Shown: piece after piece, positions 26,772 through 38,171 of the stretch
How the letters are laid out: each line of letters begins with the position of its first letter
How positions within the stretch are numbered: position 1 is the stretch's first letter
NCBI GenBank assembly: GCA_963850995.1
Contig: CAWKNQ010000019.1
Span: 62,001-126,000 of the forward strand
DNA from: Gaiellasilicea sp963850995
Lineage (GTDB): Bacteria; Actinomycetota; Thermoleophilia; Gaiellales; Gaiellaceae
Direction of reading: 5' to 3'
Length of the DNA: 64,000 nt
Made by a program: the position numbers and the translations under genes
Notes under the pieces: model-generated
The model's database searches: none
What the model was told of the DNA's origin: nothing
The model's input: only the letters and a program-made list of their open reading frames with translations

Positions 26772-26878
26772 CTTCCCTCCCCCTTCCGTCGTGTGCGTGC
26801 GACCCGTTCCGGGCCGCGGCGAGCACACTACAACGGGACGGGAAGCGCAACCACGGACGTGCAACGACTCCGTGCCGG

Positions 26879-27310
26879 TTATTGGCCCTGGACGATGCGC
26901 GCCGTGGCCGACGCGGTCGCGACCAGCTCGCCGCCCTCGGTCAGCAGCTCACCGGCGAGGAACGCGATCGTGCCGCCACGCGAGACGACCCTGCCGACGC
27001 CGATCAGCTTGCCCACCCCCGCCGGCCGGACGAAGCTGACCTTCAGCTCCAACGTGGGCGCGAAGCTCCCGTCCGGGAGGGTCGCAACGAGGGCAGGCCC
27101 GAGCGTGTCGTCCAGCATGGCCGCGAGGAAGCCGCCCTGGATCGCACCCATCGGGTTGACGAACTCGGGCCTGGCGTCGAACTCCACACGTATCGTGCCG
27201 AGCTCGGGGTCGATGTCGAGGAGCCTGAACCCGAGCGTCTCGGCCGACGGCGGCGGCTTCGCGCGGCCGTTCATGACCTCCCAGAAGAACCCTGTTCGCT
27301 CGCTGCTCAC
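26879..27310 (-). CDS. PaaI-type hotdog thioesterase
   Basis: The 143-residue single hotdog domain has the PaaI signature FVNPMGAIQGGFLAAMLDDTLG, including the HGG-equivalent QGG and catalytic Asp, then FAPTLELKVSFVRPA. It should hydrolyse aromatic or short acyl-CoA thioesters. It is preceded by the clpC terminator and likely has its own promoter. Confidence 0.88.
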   Translation of the reverse strand: MSSERTGFFWEVMNGRAKPPPSAETLGFRLLDIDPELGTIRVEFDARPEFVNPMGAIQGGFLAAMLDDTLGPALVATLPDGSFAPTLELKVSFVRPAGVGKLIGVGRVVSRGGTIAFLAGELLTEGGELVATASATARIVQGQ

Positions 27311-27329
27311 AGCGGACGAACCATAGAAC

Positions 27330-27361
27330 GACGAGAGGCCGCGCTGCGGCGGCCTCTCGTC
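27330..27361. terminator. 13-bp hairpin terminator after clpC
   Basis: GACGAGAGGCCGC, loop GCTGCG, GCGGCCTCTCGTC, a perfect stem 8 bases beyond the clpC stop and before the thioesterase start. There is no U-tract. Confidence 0.82.
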
Positions 27362-27368
27362 AGGCTAC

Positions 27369-29909
<2,541 letters not shown>

Positions 29910-30029
29910 CCTGTCGACCCTCCTTCCGACGTAGTCTCCGGAGGTCAGCTCGTCCGGCCTCCGGGTCGAAGGTCTGACCCCATGGTATAGGACGCCTGCG
30001 GCGACCTCGAAGTCAGCGCGAAGCCGGTG

Positions 30030-31370
30030 TCAGCCGCGGAGCGCCGGGAAGAGGATCACGTCGCGAATCGTCTCCCGGCCGGTCAGCAGCATCGCCAGAC
30101 GGTCGATCCCGAGCCCGAGCCCGCCCGTCGGCGGCATCCCGTAGGAGAGAGCCTCGACGTAGTCGGGGTCCTCCTGCTCGCCCTCCACCTGCTTCGACTG
30201 CGTCAGGAACCGCTCGCGCTGCTCCTCGGAGTCGTTGATCTCAGAGAACGCGTTTCCGAGCTCCATCCCGCCGGCGAAGTACTCGAAGCGCTCGGTGAGC
30301 GTCTCGTCGCCGTCCGTCGTCCGCGCGAAGGGCGAGATCTCGATCGGGTAGTCGTGCACGATCGTCGGCTGGATCAACTCCGGCTCGACGTAGAAGCTGA
30401 ACGCGTGGTCGACGAGTTGGGCCCAGTCCTTGTCGGCCTTCGTGTCGACCCCGCGCTCGTCCAGCGCCGCTCGCAGGCCCGCCTCGTCCCGAACCCAGAG
30501 GCCGTGCTCCGCGAGCGCGTCGGTAAAACGGAGCCGCTTCCACGGCGCCGCGAGGTCGAGCTCGTGACCGCGAAACACCGTCTTCGTCGTTCCGGTCACC
30601 TCGAGAGCAACCGACTCCAGCAACCGCTCCATCCGCTCCATCGTGTCCCGGTAGTCGGCGTACGCCTCGTACCACTCGAGCATCGTGAACTCGTTCGAAT
30701 GCTTGTACGAGATCCCCTCGTTGCGGAAGTCCTTGCCGAGCTCGTACACACGCTCGAGCCCGCCGACGATGAGACGCTTGAGATAGAGCTCCGTCGCGAT
30801 CCGGAGGTAGAAGTCCTGCTCGAGATAGTTCCAGCGCGTGACGAACGGCTGCGCGAACGCGCCCCCGTAGCGCGGCTGCAGCACCGGCGTCTCCACCTCG
30901 ACGAAGCCCTCGGCGTCGAGGTGCCGGCGGATCGCGGCGACGATCCGGCTGCGGAGGAGGAAGTCGGCGCGTGTCTCCTCGTTCATGAGCAGGTCGAGGT
31001 AGCGCTTGCGGTAGCGCAGCTCGACGTCGGTGAGCCCGTGGAAGGTGTCGGGCAGCGGCGCCCGATTCTTCGCCAGCAGCTCGAGCTCCGCCACCTGCAG
31101 CGACGGCTCGCCCCGCCGCGACTTCGCGGGGTGGCCCGACACGCCGACGATGTCGCCGAGGTCGACGTCGACCTTCGCGGCGATGAGCTGGATCCGCCCG
31201 CTGCGGTCGACCAGGTCGAGGAACGTGATCTTCCCCATCTCCCGCCGCGCCATCACCCGCCCGGCGACCCTGAACCGCTGCGCCTCGTCGGTGGCGCCCG
31301 CCTCGAGCGCCTCCGCGCTCGCCCGGACCGCGGCGACGTCGTCCCGGTCGGGAAAGCGCTTCGGCAGCAT
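30030..31370 (-). CDS. lysS: Lysyl-tRNA synthetase, class II
   Basis: The 446-residue class II synthetase has an OB-fold anticodon domain (RVAGRVMARREMGKITFLDL). Motif 1 is near VEVETPVLQPRYGGAFAQPF, motif 2 in RNEGISYKHSNEFTMLEWYE, and motif 3 in GLGLGIDRLAMLLTG. The N-terminal extension is short, so it is somewhat under the usual 490-500 residues, but all catalytic parts are there. It lies 10 bases downstream of the corrected greA stop, so greA-lysS form an operon. Confidence 0.95.
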   Translation of the reverse strand: MLPKRFPDRDDVAAVRASAEALEAGATDEAQRFRVAGRVMARREMGKITFLDLVDRSGRIQLIAAKVDVDLGDIVGVSGHPAKSRRGEPSLQVAELELLAKNRAPLPDTFHGLTDVELRYRKRYLDLLMNEETRADFLLRSRIVAAIRRHLDAEGFVEVETPVLQPRYGGAFAQPFVTRWNYLEQDFYLRIATELYLKRLIVGGLERVYELGKDFRNEGISYKHSNEFTMLEWYEAYADYRDTMERMERLLESVALEVTGTTKTVFRGHELDLAAPWKRLRFTDALAEHGLWVRDEAGLRAALDERGVDTKADKDWAQLVDHAFSFYVEPELIQPTIVHDYPIEISPFARTTDGDETLTERFEYFAGGMELGNAFSEINDSEEQRERFLTQSKQVEGEQEDPDYVEALSYGMPPTGGLGLGIDRLAMLLTGRETIRDVILFPALRG

Positions 31371-31380
31371 GTCGGCGAGT

Positions 31381-31853
31381 CTACGCGGCTTTGATGTCGA
31401 GGATCTTGTACTTCAAGGATCCTCGGGGCGTGCGACCTCGACGGTCTCGCCCTTCTTCTTGCCGATGATCGCCCTGCCGACCGGCGACTCGTTGGAGAGC
31501 TTCAGCTCGGCGGGATTCGCCTCGGCCGAGCCGACGATGAAGTACTCGTCGGTGCGCTTGGCGTCGACGTCGCGGAGCTTGACCTTCGCGCCGACCGAGA
31601 CGACGCTCGTGTCGACCTTGCCGGTCTCGATCACGCGCGCGTGCGTCAGGCGCTCCTCGAGCTGGGCGATCTTGTGCTCGAGCATGGCCTGCTCGTTCTT
31701 CGCGTCGTCGTATTCCGCGTTCTCGGTGATGTCACCGAACTCGCGAGCGGTGCGGATGCGGTCGGCGACCTCGCGACGCTTGTCCGTCGAGAGATGCTCG
31801 ATCTCCGCCTTCAGCTTCTTGTAGCCCTCCTGCGTGAGGATGACGTCCTTCAC
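31381..31853 (-). CDS. greA: Transcription elongation factor GreA, frameshifted at the C-terminus
   Basis: GreA rescues backtracked RNA polymerase by stimulating transcript cleavage. The N-terminal coiled coil has the acidic tip FGDITENAEYDDAKNEQ, and the C-terminal FKBP-like domain has FIVGSAEANPAELKLSNESP. As read the frame stops after VARPEDP at 31413. Adding one C to the CCCC run near 31428 gives the family ending RGSLKYKILDIKAA and a stop at 31381. This is a homopolymer indel and strongly suggests a sequencing error. A clear promoter lies at 31905-31933. Confidence 0.95.
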
Positions 31854-31904
31854 CTAACTCCCTTCCAAGGAAAAAGCCGGCGAACTGCGCCGACGCGGCC
31901 GGGA

Positions 31905-31933
31905 ATAGTAGCGCCGGTCCCGGACGAGGTCAA
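31905..31933 (-). promoter_or_regulatory. Predicted greA-lysS promoter
   Basis: On the minus strand TTGACC and TACTAT are separated by 17 bases, close to the vegetative consensus. It gives a leader of about 45 bases before greA, in the 104-base gap to the divergent dus gene. Confidence 0.75.
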
Positions 31934-31957
31934 TACCTGCGACTACCATTCGCAAGC

Positions 31958-33014
31958 ATGTCGATCGACCTCCGCGAACGCTGGTGGATCCGCGACGTCG
32001 AGATCCCGACCCGCCTCGTGCTCGCGCCGATGGCAGGCGTCAGCGTGCAGGCGTTTCGCCGCCAGGGGCGGCGCTTCGGCGCGGGGCTCGTCTGCTCCGA
32101 GATGGTCAGCTGCGCCGGGATCGAGCACCGCAACGAGCGCACGCTCGGCTACCTGCGCGTCGCGGCCGACGAGCACCCCCTCGCGATCCAGATCTTCGGC
32201 TCCGAGCCCCGCGCGATGGCCGAGGCGGCGCGAATGGTCGAGGCGGCGGGCGCCGACCTGGTCGACATCAACTTCGGCTGCCCGGTGCGCAAGGTGACGA
32301 AGACCGGCGCGGGCGCGACGCTGCTGGACGAGCCTGCGCGGGCGTGCGCGATCGTCGAGTCGGTCGCCGCCGCCGTGGACGTGCCGGTGAGCGTGAAGAT
32401 GCGCCGCGGCCTCCGCGACGGCTCCCGCACGTGTCTCGAGGTCGGCCCGAAGCTCGTCGAGGTCGGCGCGGAGACGCTGACCCTCCACCCCCGCTCGGCC
32501 GAGCAGATGTACACGGGCAGCGCCGAGCATGCCCTCACCGCCGAGCTCGTCTCGCTCGTCGACGTCCCGGTGATCGCCTCCGGCGACATCACCTCGCGCG
32601 CGAAGGCGCAGTCGGTGCTGGCGACGACCGGCGCCGCCGCGGTGATGGTCGGGCGCGGCGCCCAGGGCAACCCGTGGGCGCTCCGGGAGATCGTCGAGGG
32701 CGGCGGGCCGCCGACGCGAGAAGAGGTCGTGGCCGAGCTCGTCCTGTTCATCCGCGAGACCGTCCGTGAGCTCGGCGAGCGACGCGCGTCCAGCTTCCTG
32801 AAGAAGTTCTACGGCTGGTATCTCGGCCGCGGCCGCTTCCCGCGCCCGTTCAAGCAGGAGCTCGTCGTGCTCGACTCGACCGAGGAGGTCGAGCGCCGGT
32901 TGATCGCCGCGGCGCCCGGGCGCCCTGCCGCTGCTCGCGGCGGCTCGAGGCGAGCTGCCTTCGGGCGACGAGGTGCTGCTCGATCTACCGATCTCTGTCT
33001 ACGGCGGCGGCTAA
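31958..33014 (+). CDS. dusB: tRNA-dihydrouridine synthase (DusB-like), frameshifted near the end
   Basis: The FMN-dependent enzyme reduces uridine in tRNA D-loops. TIM-barrel motifs are LAPMAGVSVQAFR, DINFGCPVRKVTKTGAG (catalytic Cys in GCP), VKMRRGLRDG, LTLHPRSAEQMYTG and MVGRGAQGNPWA, with the helical tRNA-binding end FLKKFYGWYLGRG. After VERRLIAAAPG the frame continues into antisense of coaX. One indel near 32920 restores ALPLLAAARGELPSGDEVLL and a stop at 33012-33014, giving about 350 residues. It is convergent with coaX, overlapping by 4 bases. Confidence 0.93.
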
Positions 33015-33775
33015 GCATTCCGCGACCAGACGATCCGCAGCCCTTCGAGGGTGAGGTGCGGGTCGACGCGGTCGAGGGTGCGGGCGTGCGGTGCGATCAG
33101 GTCGGCGAGGCCGCCGGTCGCGACGGTCTGCGCCTCGACGCCGAGCTCGCCCCGGATCCGGTCGACGATCCCGTCGACCTGGCCGGCGAAGCCGTAGACG
33201 AGGCCGGACTGGAGGCCCCCAACGGTCGTCTTCCCGATCACGGCCGGCGGCGCCGAGAAGTCGACCTTGACCAGCCTCGCCGCGCGGGCGAAGAGCGCGT
33301 CCATCGAGACCTCGATCCCCGGCGCCAGCACGCCGCCGACGTACTCTCCTTCGCCGTCTTTTCCCGTTGCGGCGACGATGTCGAAGTTGGTGCTGGTGCC
33401 GAAGTCGACGACGATGCACGGCGCCCCGTAGCGCTCGTTCGCGGCGACCGCGTTCACGATCCGGTCGGGGCCGACCTCGCGCGGGTCGTCGTAGCGGATC
33501 TGGATGCCCGTCTTGACGCCGGGGCCGACCGTCAGGAGCGGCGCGTGCGCCCACCGCTCCGCGACGCGCTCCCACTCGCGCTGGAGCGCCGGCACCGTCG
33601 TCGAGAGGCAGATGCCGTCGACGTCCTCGAGCTCGAAAAGCGCGGCGAGCGTGACCCCGAGCTCGTCGCCTGTGCGGCTGCGGTCGGTGGCGAGCCGGAA
33701 GCTGTCGGCGAGCCGCTCGCCTTCGAACAGGCCGAGCACCGTCTGCGTATTGCCGACGTCGACGGCGAGTAACAC
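33011..33775 (-). CDS. coaX: Type III pantothenate kinase
   Basis: The 254-residue ASKHA-fold kinase catalyses the first step of CoA synthesis. Motifs are the phosphate loop LLAVDVGNTQTVLGLF, DREVGPDRI-type PREVGPDRIVNAVAA, VVDFGTSTNFDIV, and GGVLAPGIEVSMDALF. Type III enzymes are not feedback-inhibited by CoA. It lies next to fol genes and dus as in many actinobacteria. Confidence 0.95.
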   Translation of the reverse strand: MLLAVDVGNTQTVLGLFEGERLADSFRLATDRSRTGDELGVTLAALFELEDVDGICLSTTVPALQREWERVAERWAHAPLLTVGPGVKTGIQIRYDDPREVGPDRIVNAVAANERYGAPCIVVDFGTSTNFDIVAATGKDGEGEYVGGVLAPGIEVSMDALFARAARLVKVDFSAPPAVIGKTTVGGLQSGLVYGFAGQVDGIVDRIRGELGVEAQTVATGGLADLIAPHARTLDRVDPHLTLEGLRIVWSRNA

Positions 33776-33782
33776 GGCGCCT

Positions 33783-34152
33783 CTAGGGCGTGTCGTCGTC
33801 TGTGGTGCAGGCGCTCGCCGAGCCGCTCTGCGAGCGCGTCGGCGGTCAGCTTCGGGTCGTCGTTCTCGCCGCGGAGCTCCTCCACGGTGACGTCGCTCGA
33901 GGTGTAGACCTCGGCGCGCGGGATGATCCGCGTCGGCCGGTTCTTGTCCCAGACCCAGACGTCCTCCATCCGCACGTGGAAGAACGGGTAGCTCGCCTGC
34001 GGCGAGACCTGGAGATCGAGCTTGTTGCAGAGATACGTCGCGTCGGCGGTGAGGATGCAGTAGCGGAAGAGGCCGAAGACCGCCGTGTACTCGCGCTTCA
34101 GCGCGAGCTCGAGCTCCGCCTCGAACTCGTCGAGATCGTCGAGGTGACTCAC
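33783..34152 (-). CDS. DUF2469-like actinobacterial protein, probably frameshifted at the end
   Basis: The frame starts MSHLDDLDEFEAELELALKR, then EYTAVFGLFRYCILTADATY, a beta-sandwich-like middle, and MEDVWVWDKNRPTRIIPRAE followed by SSDVTVEEL. The WVWD-x-RP motif and length match DUF2469, a conserved actinobacterial family of unknown function. The open frame would run 250 bases into coaX. A one-base shift near 33815 gives a stop at 33783 just before coaX, which I prefer. It lies 4 bases downstream of folK in the same direction. Confidence 0.75.
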
Positions 34153-34156
34153 GCGC

Positions 34157-34597
34157 TCAGTGTAGCTCCGCGAGGAGGTCCTTCACCCGGCCGCGGCCGG
34201 GAACAGCGAGCTCTGGGTCGAGCTCGGCCAGCGGCTCGAGCGCGAATCGGCGCTCGTGCAGGCGCGGGTGCGGAAGCGAAAGGCCCGGCTCGTCGACCAC
34301 CCGATCGCCGTAGAGGAGCAGGTCGAGGTCGATCGTGCGCGGCCCCCACCGCTCGCGACGCACGCGGCCGAGCTCCCGCTCGACGGCGAGCAGGACGTCG
34401 AGCAGCTCGCGGGGCGACAGCTCCGTCTCCAGCGCGACTGCCCCGTTCAGGAAGGGCGGCTGCTCCACCGGTCCCACCGGCTCGGTCTCCCGCAGGCCTG
34501 AGACGGCCACCACGCCGGGCAGCGCGGCGACGGCGGCCCGGATCGTCGCCTCGCGGTCGCCGAGGTTCGAGCCGAGGCCGACGTAGGCGCGGGTCAC
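34157..34597 (-). CDS. folK: 6-hydroxymethyl-7,8-dihydropterin pyrophosphokinase
   Basis: The 146-residue HPPK transfers pyrophosphate from ATP in folate synthesis. Motifs are YVGLGSNLGDREATI, the substrate loop PPFLNGAVALET, WGPRTIDLDLLLYGD (metal Asp pair) and LPHPRLHERRFALEPLAEL. The GTG start overlaps the folB stop by 4 bases, giving a coupled folP-folB-folK operon. Confidence 0.96.
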   Translation of the reverse strand: MTRAYVGLGSNLGDREATIRAAVAALPGVVAVSGLRETEPVGPVEQPPFLNGAVALETELSPRELLDVLLAVERELGRVRRERWGPRTIDLDLLLYGDRVVDEPGLSLPHPRLHERRFALEPLAELDPELAVPGRGRVKDLLAELH

Positions 34598-34938
34598 CGC
34601 TCGACGGTGACGGTCGCCCGGCCCCCTTCGAGCTCGAGCTCCGGCTTGCCGACACGGACCGTGACTGCGGTGACCGGGAAGCGTCGCTTCAGCTCGTCCG
34701 CGACCGCGGCGGCGAGCGTCTCGAGCAGCTGGACGTCGCGGCCGTCGGACACCTCGCGGACGCAGGCGACGACGTCCCGGTAGTCGACGGTGGCATGGAT
34801 GTCGTCCTCTGTCGGCTCGTCCAGCTCGAGCGCGACGTCAAAGGCGAAGAGCTGGCCGTCGCGGCGCTCCTCGTCGAGCACGCCGTGCCGCCCGCGCAAA
34901 GTGATCCCTGCGATTTCTATCCGCACTGAGTTGCTCAC
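34594..34938 (-). CDS. folB: Dihydroneopterin aldolase
   Basis: The 114-residue T-fold protein starts VRIEIAGITLRGRHGVLDEE, with the substrate Glu/His region at RGRHG. It continues DYRDVVACVREV, LLETLAAAVADEL and VRVGKPELELEGG with the catalytic Lys. It converts dihydroneopterin to 6-hydroxymethyl-dihydropterin plus glycolaldehyde. It overlaps folP and folK by 4 bases each. Confidence 0.95.
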   Translation of the reverse strand: MSNSVRIEIAGITLRGRHGVLDEERRDGQLFAFDVALELDEPTEDDIHATVDYRDVVACVREVSDGRDVQLLETLAAAVADELKRRFPVTAVTVRVGKPELELEGGRATVTVER

Positions 34939-35747
34939 AAGACTGCACCTGCTGCCGTCAGCGCCTCGACGTGCTCGCGGACGTCGTGGACGCGGAAGAT
35001 CGAGGCGCCACGCTCGAACGCGGCCACGGCCGCCCCGATTGACGCGGCGAGCGAGCCCGTGCGCGCTTCGGCGTCGAAGAGGCGGCCGAGCGAGCTCTTG
35101 CGCGAGAGCCCCACGAGGACGGGCCGCCCGAGCGCGAGGAGGACGTCGAGCCGGCGGACGAGCTCGAAGTTCTGAGCCGGAGTCTTCCCGAAGCCGATCC
35201 CAGGGTCGAGGCAGACGTGCTCCTCCGGAATCCCGGCGGCAACCGCGAACGCGAGCCGCGCCTCGAGGAACGCAGCGACCTCCGCCGCGACGTCGTCGTA
35301 GCGCGGGTCGGCCTGCATCGTGCGAGGCTCGCCCTGCATGTGCATCAGGCAGACGTACGCGCCCGCGTCCGCGACGACGCCCGCGAGCTCGGGGTCGGCG
35401 CCGAGGGCGGTGACGTCGTTGACGAGCTCGGCGCCCAGCTCGAGCGCCCGGCGCGCAACCTCGCTCTTCGCGGTGTCGATCGAGAGTGGAACCCCGTCGA
35501 GCCGCTCGAGCACGGGCACGACGCGGCGCAGCTCCTCGTCGACCGAGACGCCCTCGGAGCCGGGCCGGGTCGACTCGCCGCCCACGTCGACGATCGCCGC
35601 GCCCTCGTCGACCATCCGGCGCGCGGCGACTGCGGCGGCCGCCGGGTCGAGGTGGATGCCGTCGTCCGAGAAGCTGTCCGGTGTCACGTTGACGATTCCC
35701 ATCACGGCTGGCCGCCGCAAACGTTCCTCCACCGGTACACGTCTCAC
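34935..35747 (-). CDS. folP: Dihydropteroate synthase
   Basis: The TIM-barrel enzyme joins pABA with the pterin pyrophosphate and is the sulfonamide target. Motifs are MGIVNVTPDSFSDDG, IVDVGGESTRPGSEGV, LSIDTAKSEVARRAL, LVNDVTALG, LDPGIGFGKTPAQNFELV, and SRKSSLGRL. The frame is open far upstream. I place the start at GTG 35747 (VRRVPVEERLRRPAVMG), 6 bases from the divergent DUF4129 gene; GTG 35732 is an alternative. The catalytic part is complete at about 270 residues. Confidence 0.94.
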   Translation of the reverse strand: MRRVPVEERLRRPAVMGIVNVTPDSFSDDGIHLDPAAAAVAARRMVDEGAAIVDVGGESTRPGSEGVSVDEELRRVVPVLERLDGVPLSIDTAKSEVARRALELGAELVNDVTALGADPELAGVVADAGAYVCLMHMQGEPRTMQADPRYDDVAAEVAAFLEARLAFAVAAGIPEEHVCLDPGIGFGKTPAQNFELVRRLDVLLALGRPVLVGLSRKSSLGRLFDAEARTGSLAASIGAAVAAFERGASIFRVHDVREHVEALTAAGAVL

Positions 35748-35753
35748 CCTGCG

Positions 35754-36683
35754 ATGGACACTAACGCCCGCGTTCGCAACGCGCTCCTGACGGCGCTCGG
35801 GATCCTCGGCGCCGTCGTGCTGGTCGCGGTCGCCTCGCGCGGATCCACGGCCTCGGGGCAGAACGGCGTGCGCCGACCCAGCGAGACGCTGGTGGACATC
35901 CTCTTCACCCTCTACATCGTGATGATCGTCGCGGGCGGGCTGCTCTTCCTGTACGCCCTCTACGTCGCGCGGTACACGCTCGCCGAGTCCAGAGGAGCTC
36001 GCAAGCGCGGCTGGCGTACATGGGTCGGCCCACTTCTCATCGTCATGGGCGCGATGCTGCTCGCCCGCCACCTCTCGACCAGAGACCTACGCCTGAACAA
36101 CGAGCTCGTTCTTCCACCGTCGGTGCAGGGCGACCCGTCCACGCCGACGGATCCCGCAGCCGGGGGCTACGAGGCGCAGTTCGCGTGGGTCCCCGTGCTG
36201 GTGACCCTCGCCCTGATCGGCGTCGCGGTCTTCGGTATCTGGTGGTCGGGACGGGCACGGCGGCACGCCCGCGGCGAGCGGCGCCGCGACCCGCTGTCCG
36301 ACGCCTTCGCGATCGCCGTCGACGAGTCGCTCGACGACCTGCGCGCGGAGCCCGACCCGCGCCGCGCCGTGATCGCAGCCTATGCCCGGCTCGAGCGGGT
36401 GCTCGCAGCCCACGGGCTCCCTCGGAGCCCGGCGGAGGCGCCGCTCGAGTACCTGCGGCGCATGCTGGCGGAGCTCTCGGTGAGCCCGGCTGCGGCGCGA
36501 AAGCTCACCGACCTCTTCGAACGGGCTAAGTTCTCGCAGCATGCGGTGGGTCCGGAGATGAAGCAGCAGGCGATCGACGCGCTCGAGACGGTGCGCGACG
36601 ACCTGCTTGCGGCGCGCGCCCTCGCCGAGCAGGAGCGGGCGAAGGCCATCGCGGCGATGGGACAGAAGGCGGCGACCGGTTGA
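35754..36683 (+). CDS. DUF4129-domain membrane protein
   Basis: The 309-residue product starts MDTNARVRNALLTALG and has three hydrophobic segments (near residues 10, 50 and 85) and a fourth near 145. The cytoplasmic C-terminal DUF4129 domain (about 180-285) has AVIAAYARLERVLAAHGLPR, AEAPLEYLRRML and LTDLFERAKFSQHAV. DUF4129 normally accompanies transglutaminase-like proteins and the MoxR/DUF58 pair, as here. It probably acts in cell-envelope quality control or assembly, which is inference. The stop overlaps the next start. Confidence 0.88.
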   Translation: MDTNARVRNALLTALGILGAVVLVAVASRGSTASGQNGVRRPSETLVDILFTLYIVMIVAGGLLFLYALYVARYTLAESRGARKRGWRTWVGPLLIVMGAMLLARHLSTRDLRLNNELVLPPSVQGDPSTPTDPAAGGYEAQFAWVPVLVTLALIGVAVFGIWWSGRARRHARGERRRDPLSDAFAIAVDESLDDLRAEPDPRRAVIAAYARLERVLAAHGLPRSPAEAPLEYLRRMLAELSVSPAAARKLTDLFERAKFSQHAVGPEMKQQAIDALETVRDDLLAARALAEQERAKAIAAMGQKAATG

Positions 36684-37201
36684 TGCGCGGCGTGCTCCAG
36701 CATGCGCCGTTGCCCGTCCTGTTGACACTCGTCGCAGCCACGCTGCTCCTCGTGCTGAGCGGCCGTACGGAGCTGATTCTCCACGTCTACGTGCTCGCGC
36801 TCGCCGCGTTCGCCCTCGCGCATCTCCTCCGCGGGGTCCGCAGCGGGCTGCCGACAGCCACGGGCGGCTCGCCCTTCGACGCGGCCCTCCGCCGCCGCCC
36901 GAGAAGGGCCGAGCGCCTTCCCGAGCTCGAGCGCTTCGAGCGTGAGGTCACGTTGGGGCTGGCGACCGCCTTCGATCTGCACTACAGACTGCGGCCGACG
37001 GTGCGCGGCATCACGCGTGAGCTCCTGGCGTCACGGCGCGGGATCGACCTCGACGGGAGCCCGGCAGCCGCCCGCCGCGCCCTCGGCGAGGAGACGTGGG
37101 AGCTCGTCCGCGCCGACCGCGACCCGCCCGAGGAGCGCTTCGGCGCAGGGATCGAGCTCGCCTCTCTGGGCAGAGTCGTCTCGTCGCTCGAGGCGCTCTG
37201 A
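36683..37201 (+). CDS. Membrane protein of unknown function in the MoxR/DUF58 operon
   Basis: The 172-residue product starts at the ATG overlapping the previous stop (TGATG). Two hydrophobic helices come first (LPVLLTLVAATLLLVLSG; LILHVYVLALAAFALAHLL). A cytoplasmic domain with ERFEREVTLGLATAFDLHY, RPTVRGITRELLASRRGID and a helical end follows. Equivalent small genes sit between DUF4129 and MoxR genes in related genomes, but I know no assigned family. Confidence 0.8.
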   Translation: MRGVLQHAPLPVLLTLVAATLLLVLSGRTELILHVYVLALAAFALAHLLRGVRSGLPTATGGSPFDAALRRRPRRAERLPELERFEREVTLGLATAFDLHYRLRPTVRGITRELLASRRGIDLDGSPAAARRALGEETWELVRADRDPPEERFGAGIELASLGRVVSSLEAL

Positions 37202-37202
37202 G

Positions 37203-38171
37203 ATGGACGTCAAGCAGGTCCAGGAGCACGCGTCGCGGATCTTCGACGAGGTCGAGCGCGCCGTCGTCGGCAAGCGGGAGGCGCTCGAGCTCGTCCTGAT
37301 CGGGCTGCTGGCCGACGGCCACGTCCTGATCGAGGACTACCCGGGGCTCGCGAAGACGCTCGCCGCGCGGTCGTTCGCGCGCGTGACGAGCATCGGCTTC
37401 AACCGCATCCAGTTCACTCCCGACCTGATGCCGTCGGACGTCACCGGCTCCTCGATCTGGAACCAGCGCGACGCCGACTTCGAGTTCCGTCCCGGGCCGA
37501 TCTTCACGAACCTCCTCCTCGCCGACGAGATCAACCGCGCCCCGCCGAAGACGCAGGCCGCGCTGCTCGAGGCGATGCAGGAGCGGCAGGTGACGATCGA
37601 GGGCATGACCCATCCGCTGGCGCGGCCGTTCCTCGTGCTCGCGACCCAGAACCCGATCGAGTACGAAGGGACGTACCCGCTGCCCGAGGCGCAGCTCGAC
37701 CGCTTCCTGCTCAGGGTCGGCTTCGGCTATCCCAGCCGCGACGACGAGTGGGAGGTGCTCTCACGACGGCTGGAGCGGCGCGAGGACGAGGTCGAGCTCG
37801 AGCCCGTGGTCGACGCGGCGACGCTGCTCGAGCTCCAGGCGGCGGTGGAGCAGGTTCACGTCGGCGAGGCTGTCGGCGGCTACATCGTCGAGCTCGTGTC
37901 GGCGACACGCACGAGCGGCTCGACCGCGGTCGGGGCCAGCCCGCGCGGGAGCCTGGCGCTGCTGAAGGCGTCCCGCTGCAAGGCGGCGCTCGCGGGTCGG
38001 GACTTCGTCACGCCGGACGACGTGAAGGAGCTCGCCGTGCCTGCGCTCGCGCACCGCCTGATGCTGAAGCCCGAGCTCTGGGTGCAGCGGACGAGCGCGG
38101 ACGACGTCGTGCGGGAGCTGCTCGAGCAGGTTCCCACTCCGGCGGCCGAAGAGCCGGCGCCGGCCGAGTGA
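37203..38171 (+). CDS. MoxR-family AAA ATPase
   Basis: The 322-residue AAA+ protein starts MDVKQVQEHASRIFDEVERA. The P-loop reads LIEDYPGLAKTLAAR, with Asp-Tyr where most MoxR have Gly-Val/Thr, but GLAKT is intact. Walker B is LLLADEINRAPPKTQAALLE. The sensor and arginine-finger regions are LATQNPIEYEGTYPLPEAQLDRFLL. MoxR ATPases are thought to act as chaperones that load or mature partner proteins, usually with a DUF58/VWA protein, encoded next with a 4-base overlap. Confidence 0.94.
   Translation: MDVKQVQEHASRIFDEVERAVVGKREALELVLIGLLADGHVLIEDYPGLAKTLAARSFARVTSIGFNRIQFTPDLMPSDVTGSSIWNQRDADFEFRPGPIFTNLLLADEINRAPPKTQAALLEAMQERQVTIEGMTHPLARPFLVLATQNPIEYEGTYPLPEAQLDRFLLRVGFGYPSRDDEWEVLSRRLERREDEVELEPVVDAATLLELQAAVEQVHVGEAVGGYIVELVSATRTSGSTAVGASPRGSLALLKASRCKAALAGRDFVTPDDVKELAVPALAHRLMLKPELWVQRTSADDVVRELLEQVPTPAAEEPAPAE

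Noticed and set aside
35217..35753. N-terminal extension of the DUF4129 gene
   Set aside because: It is antisense to conserved folP and has no membrane or family features; ATG 35754 gives the expected N-terminus.
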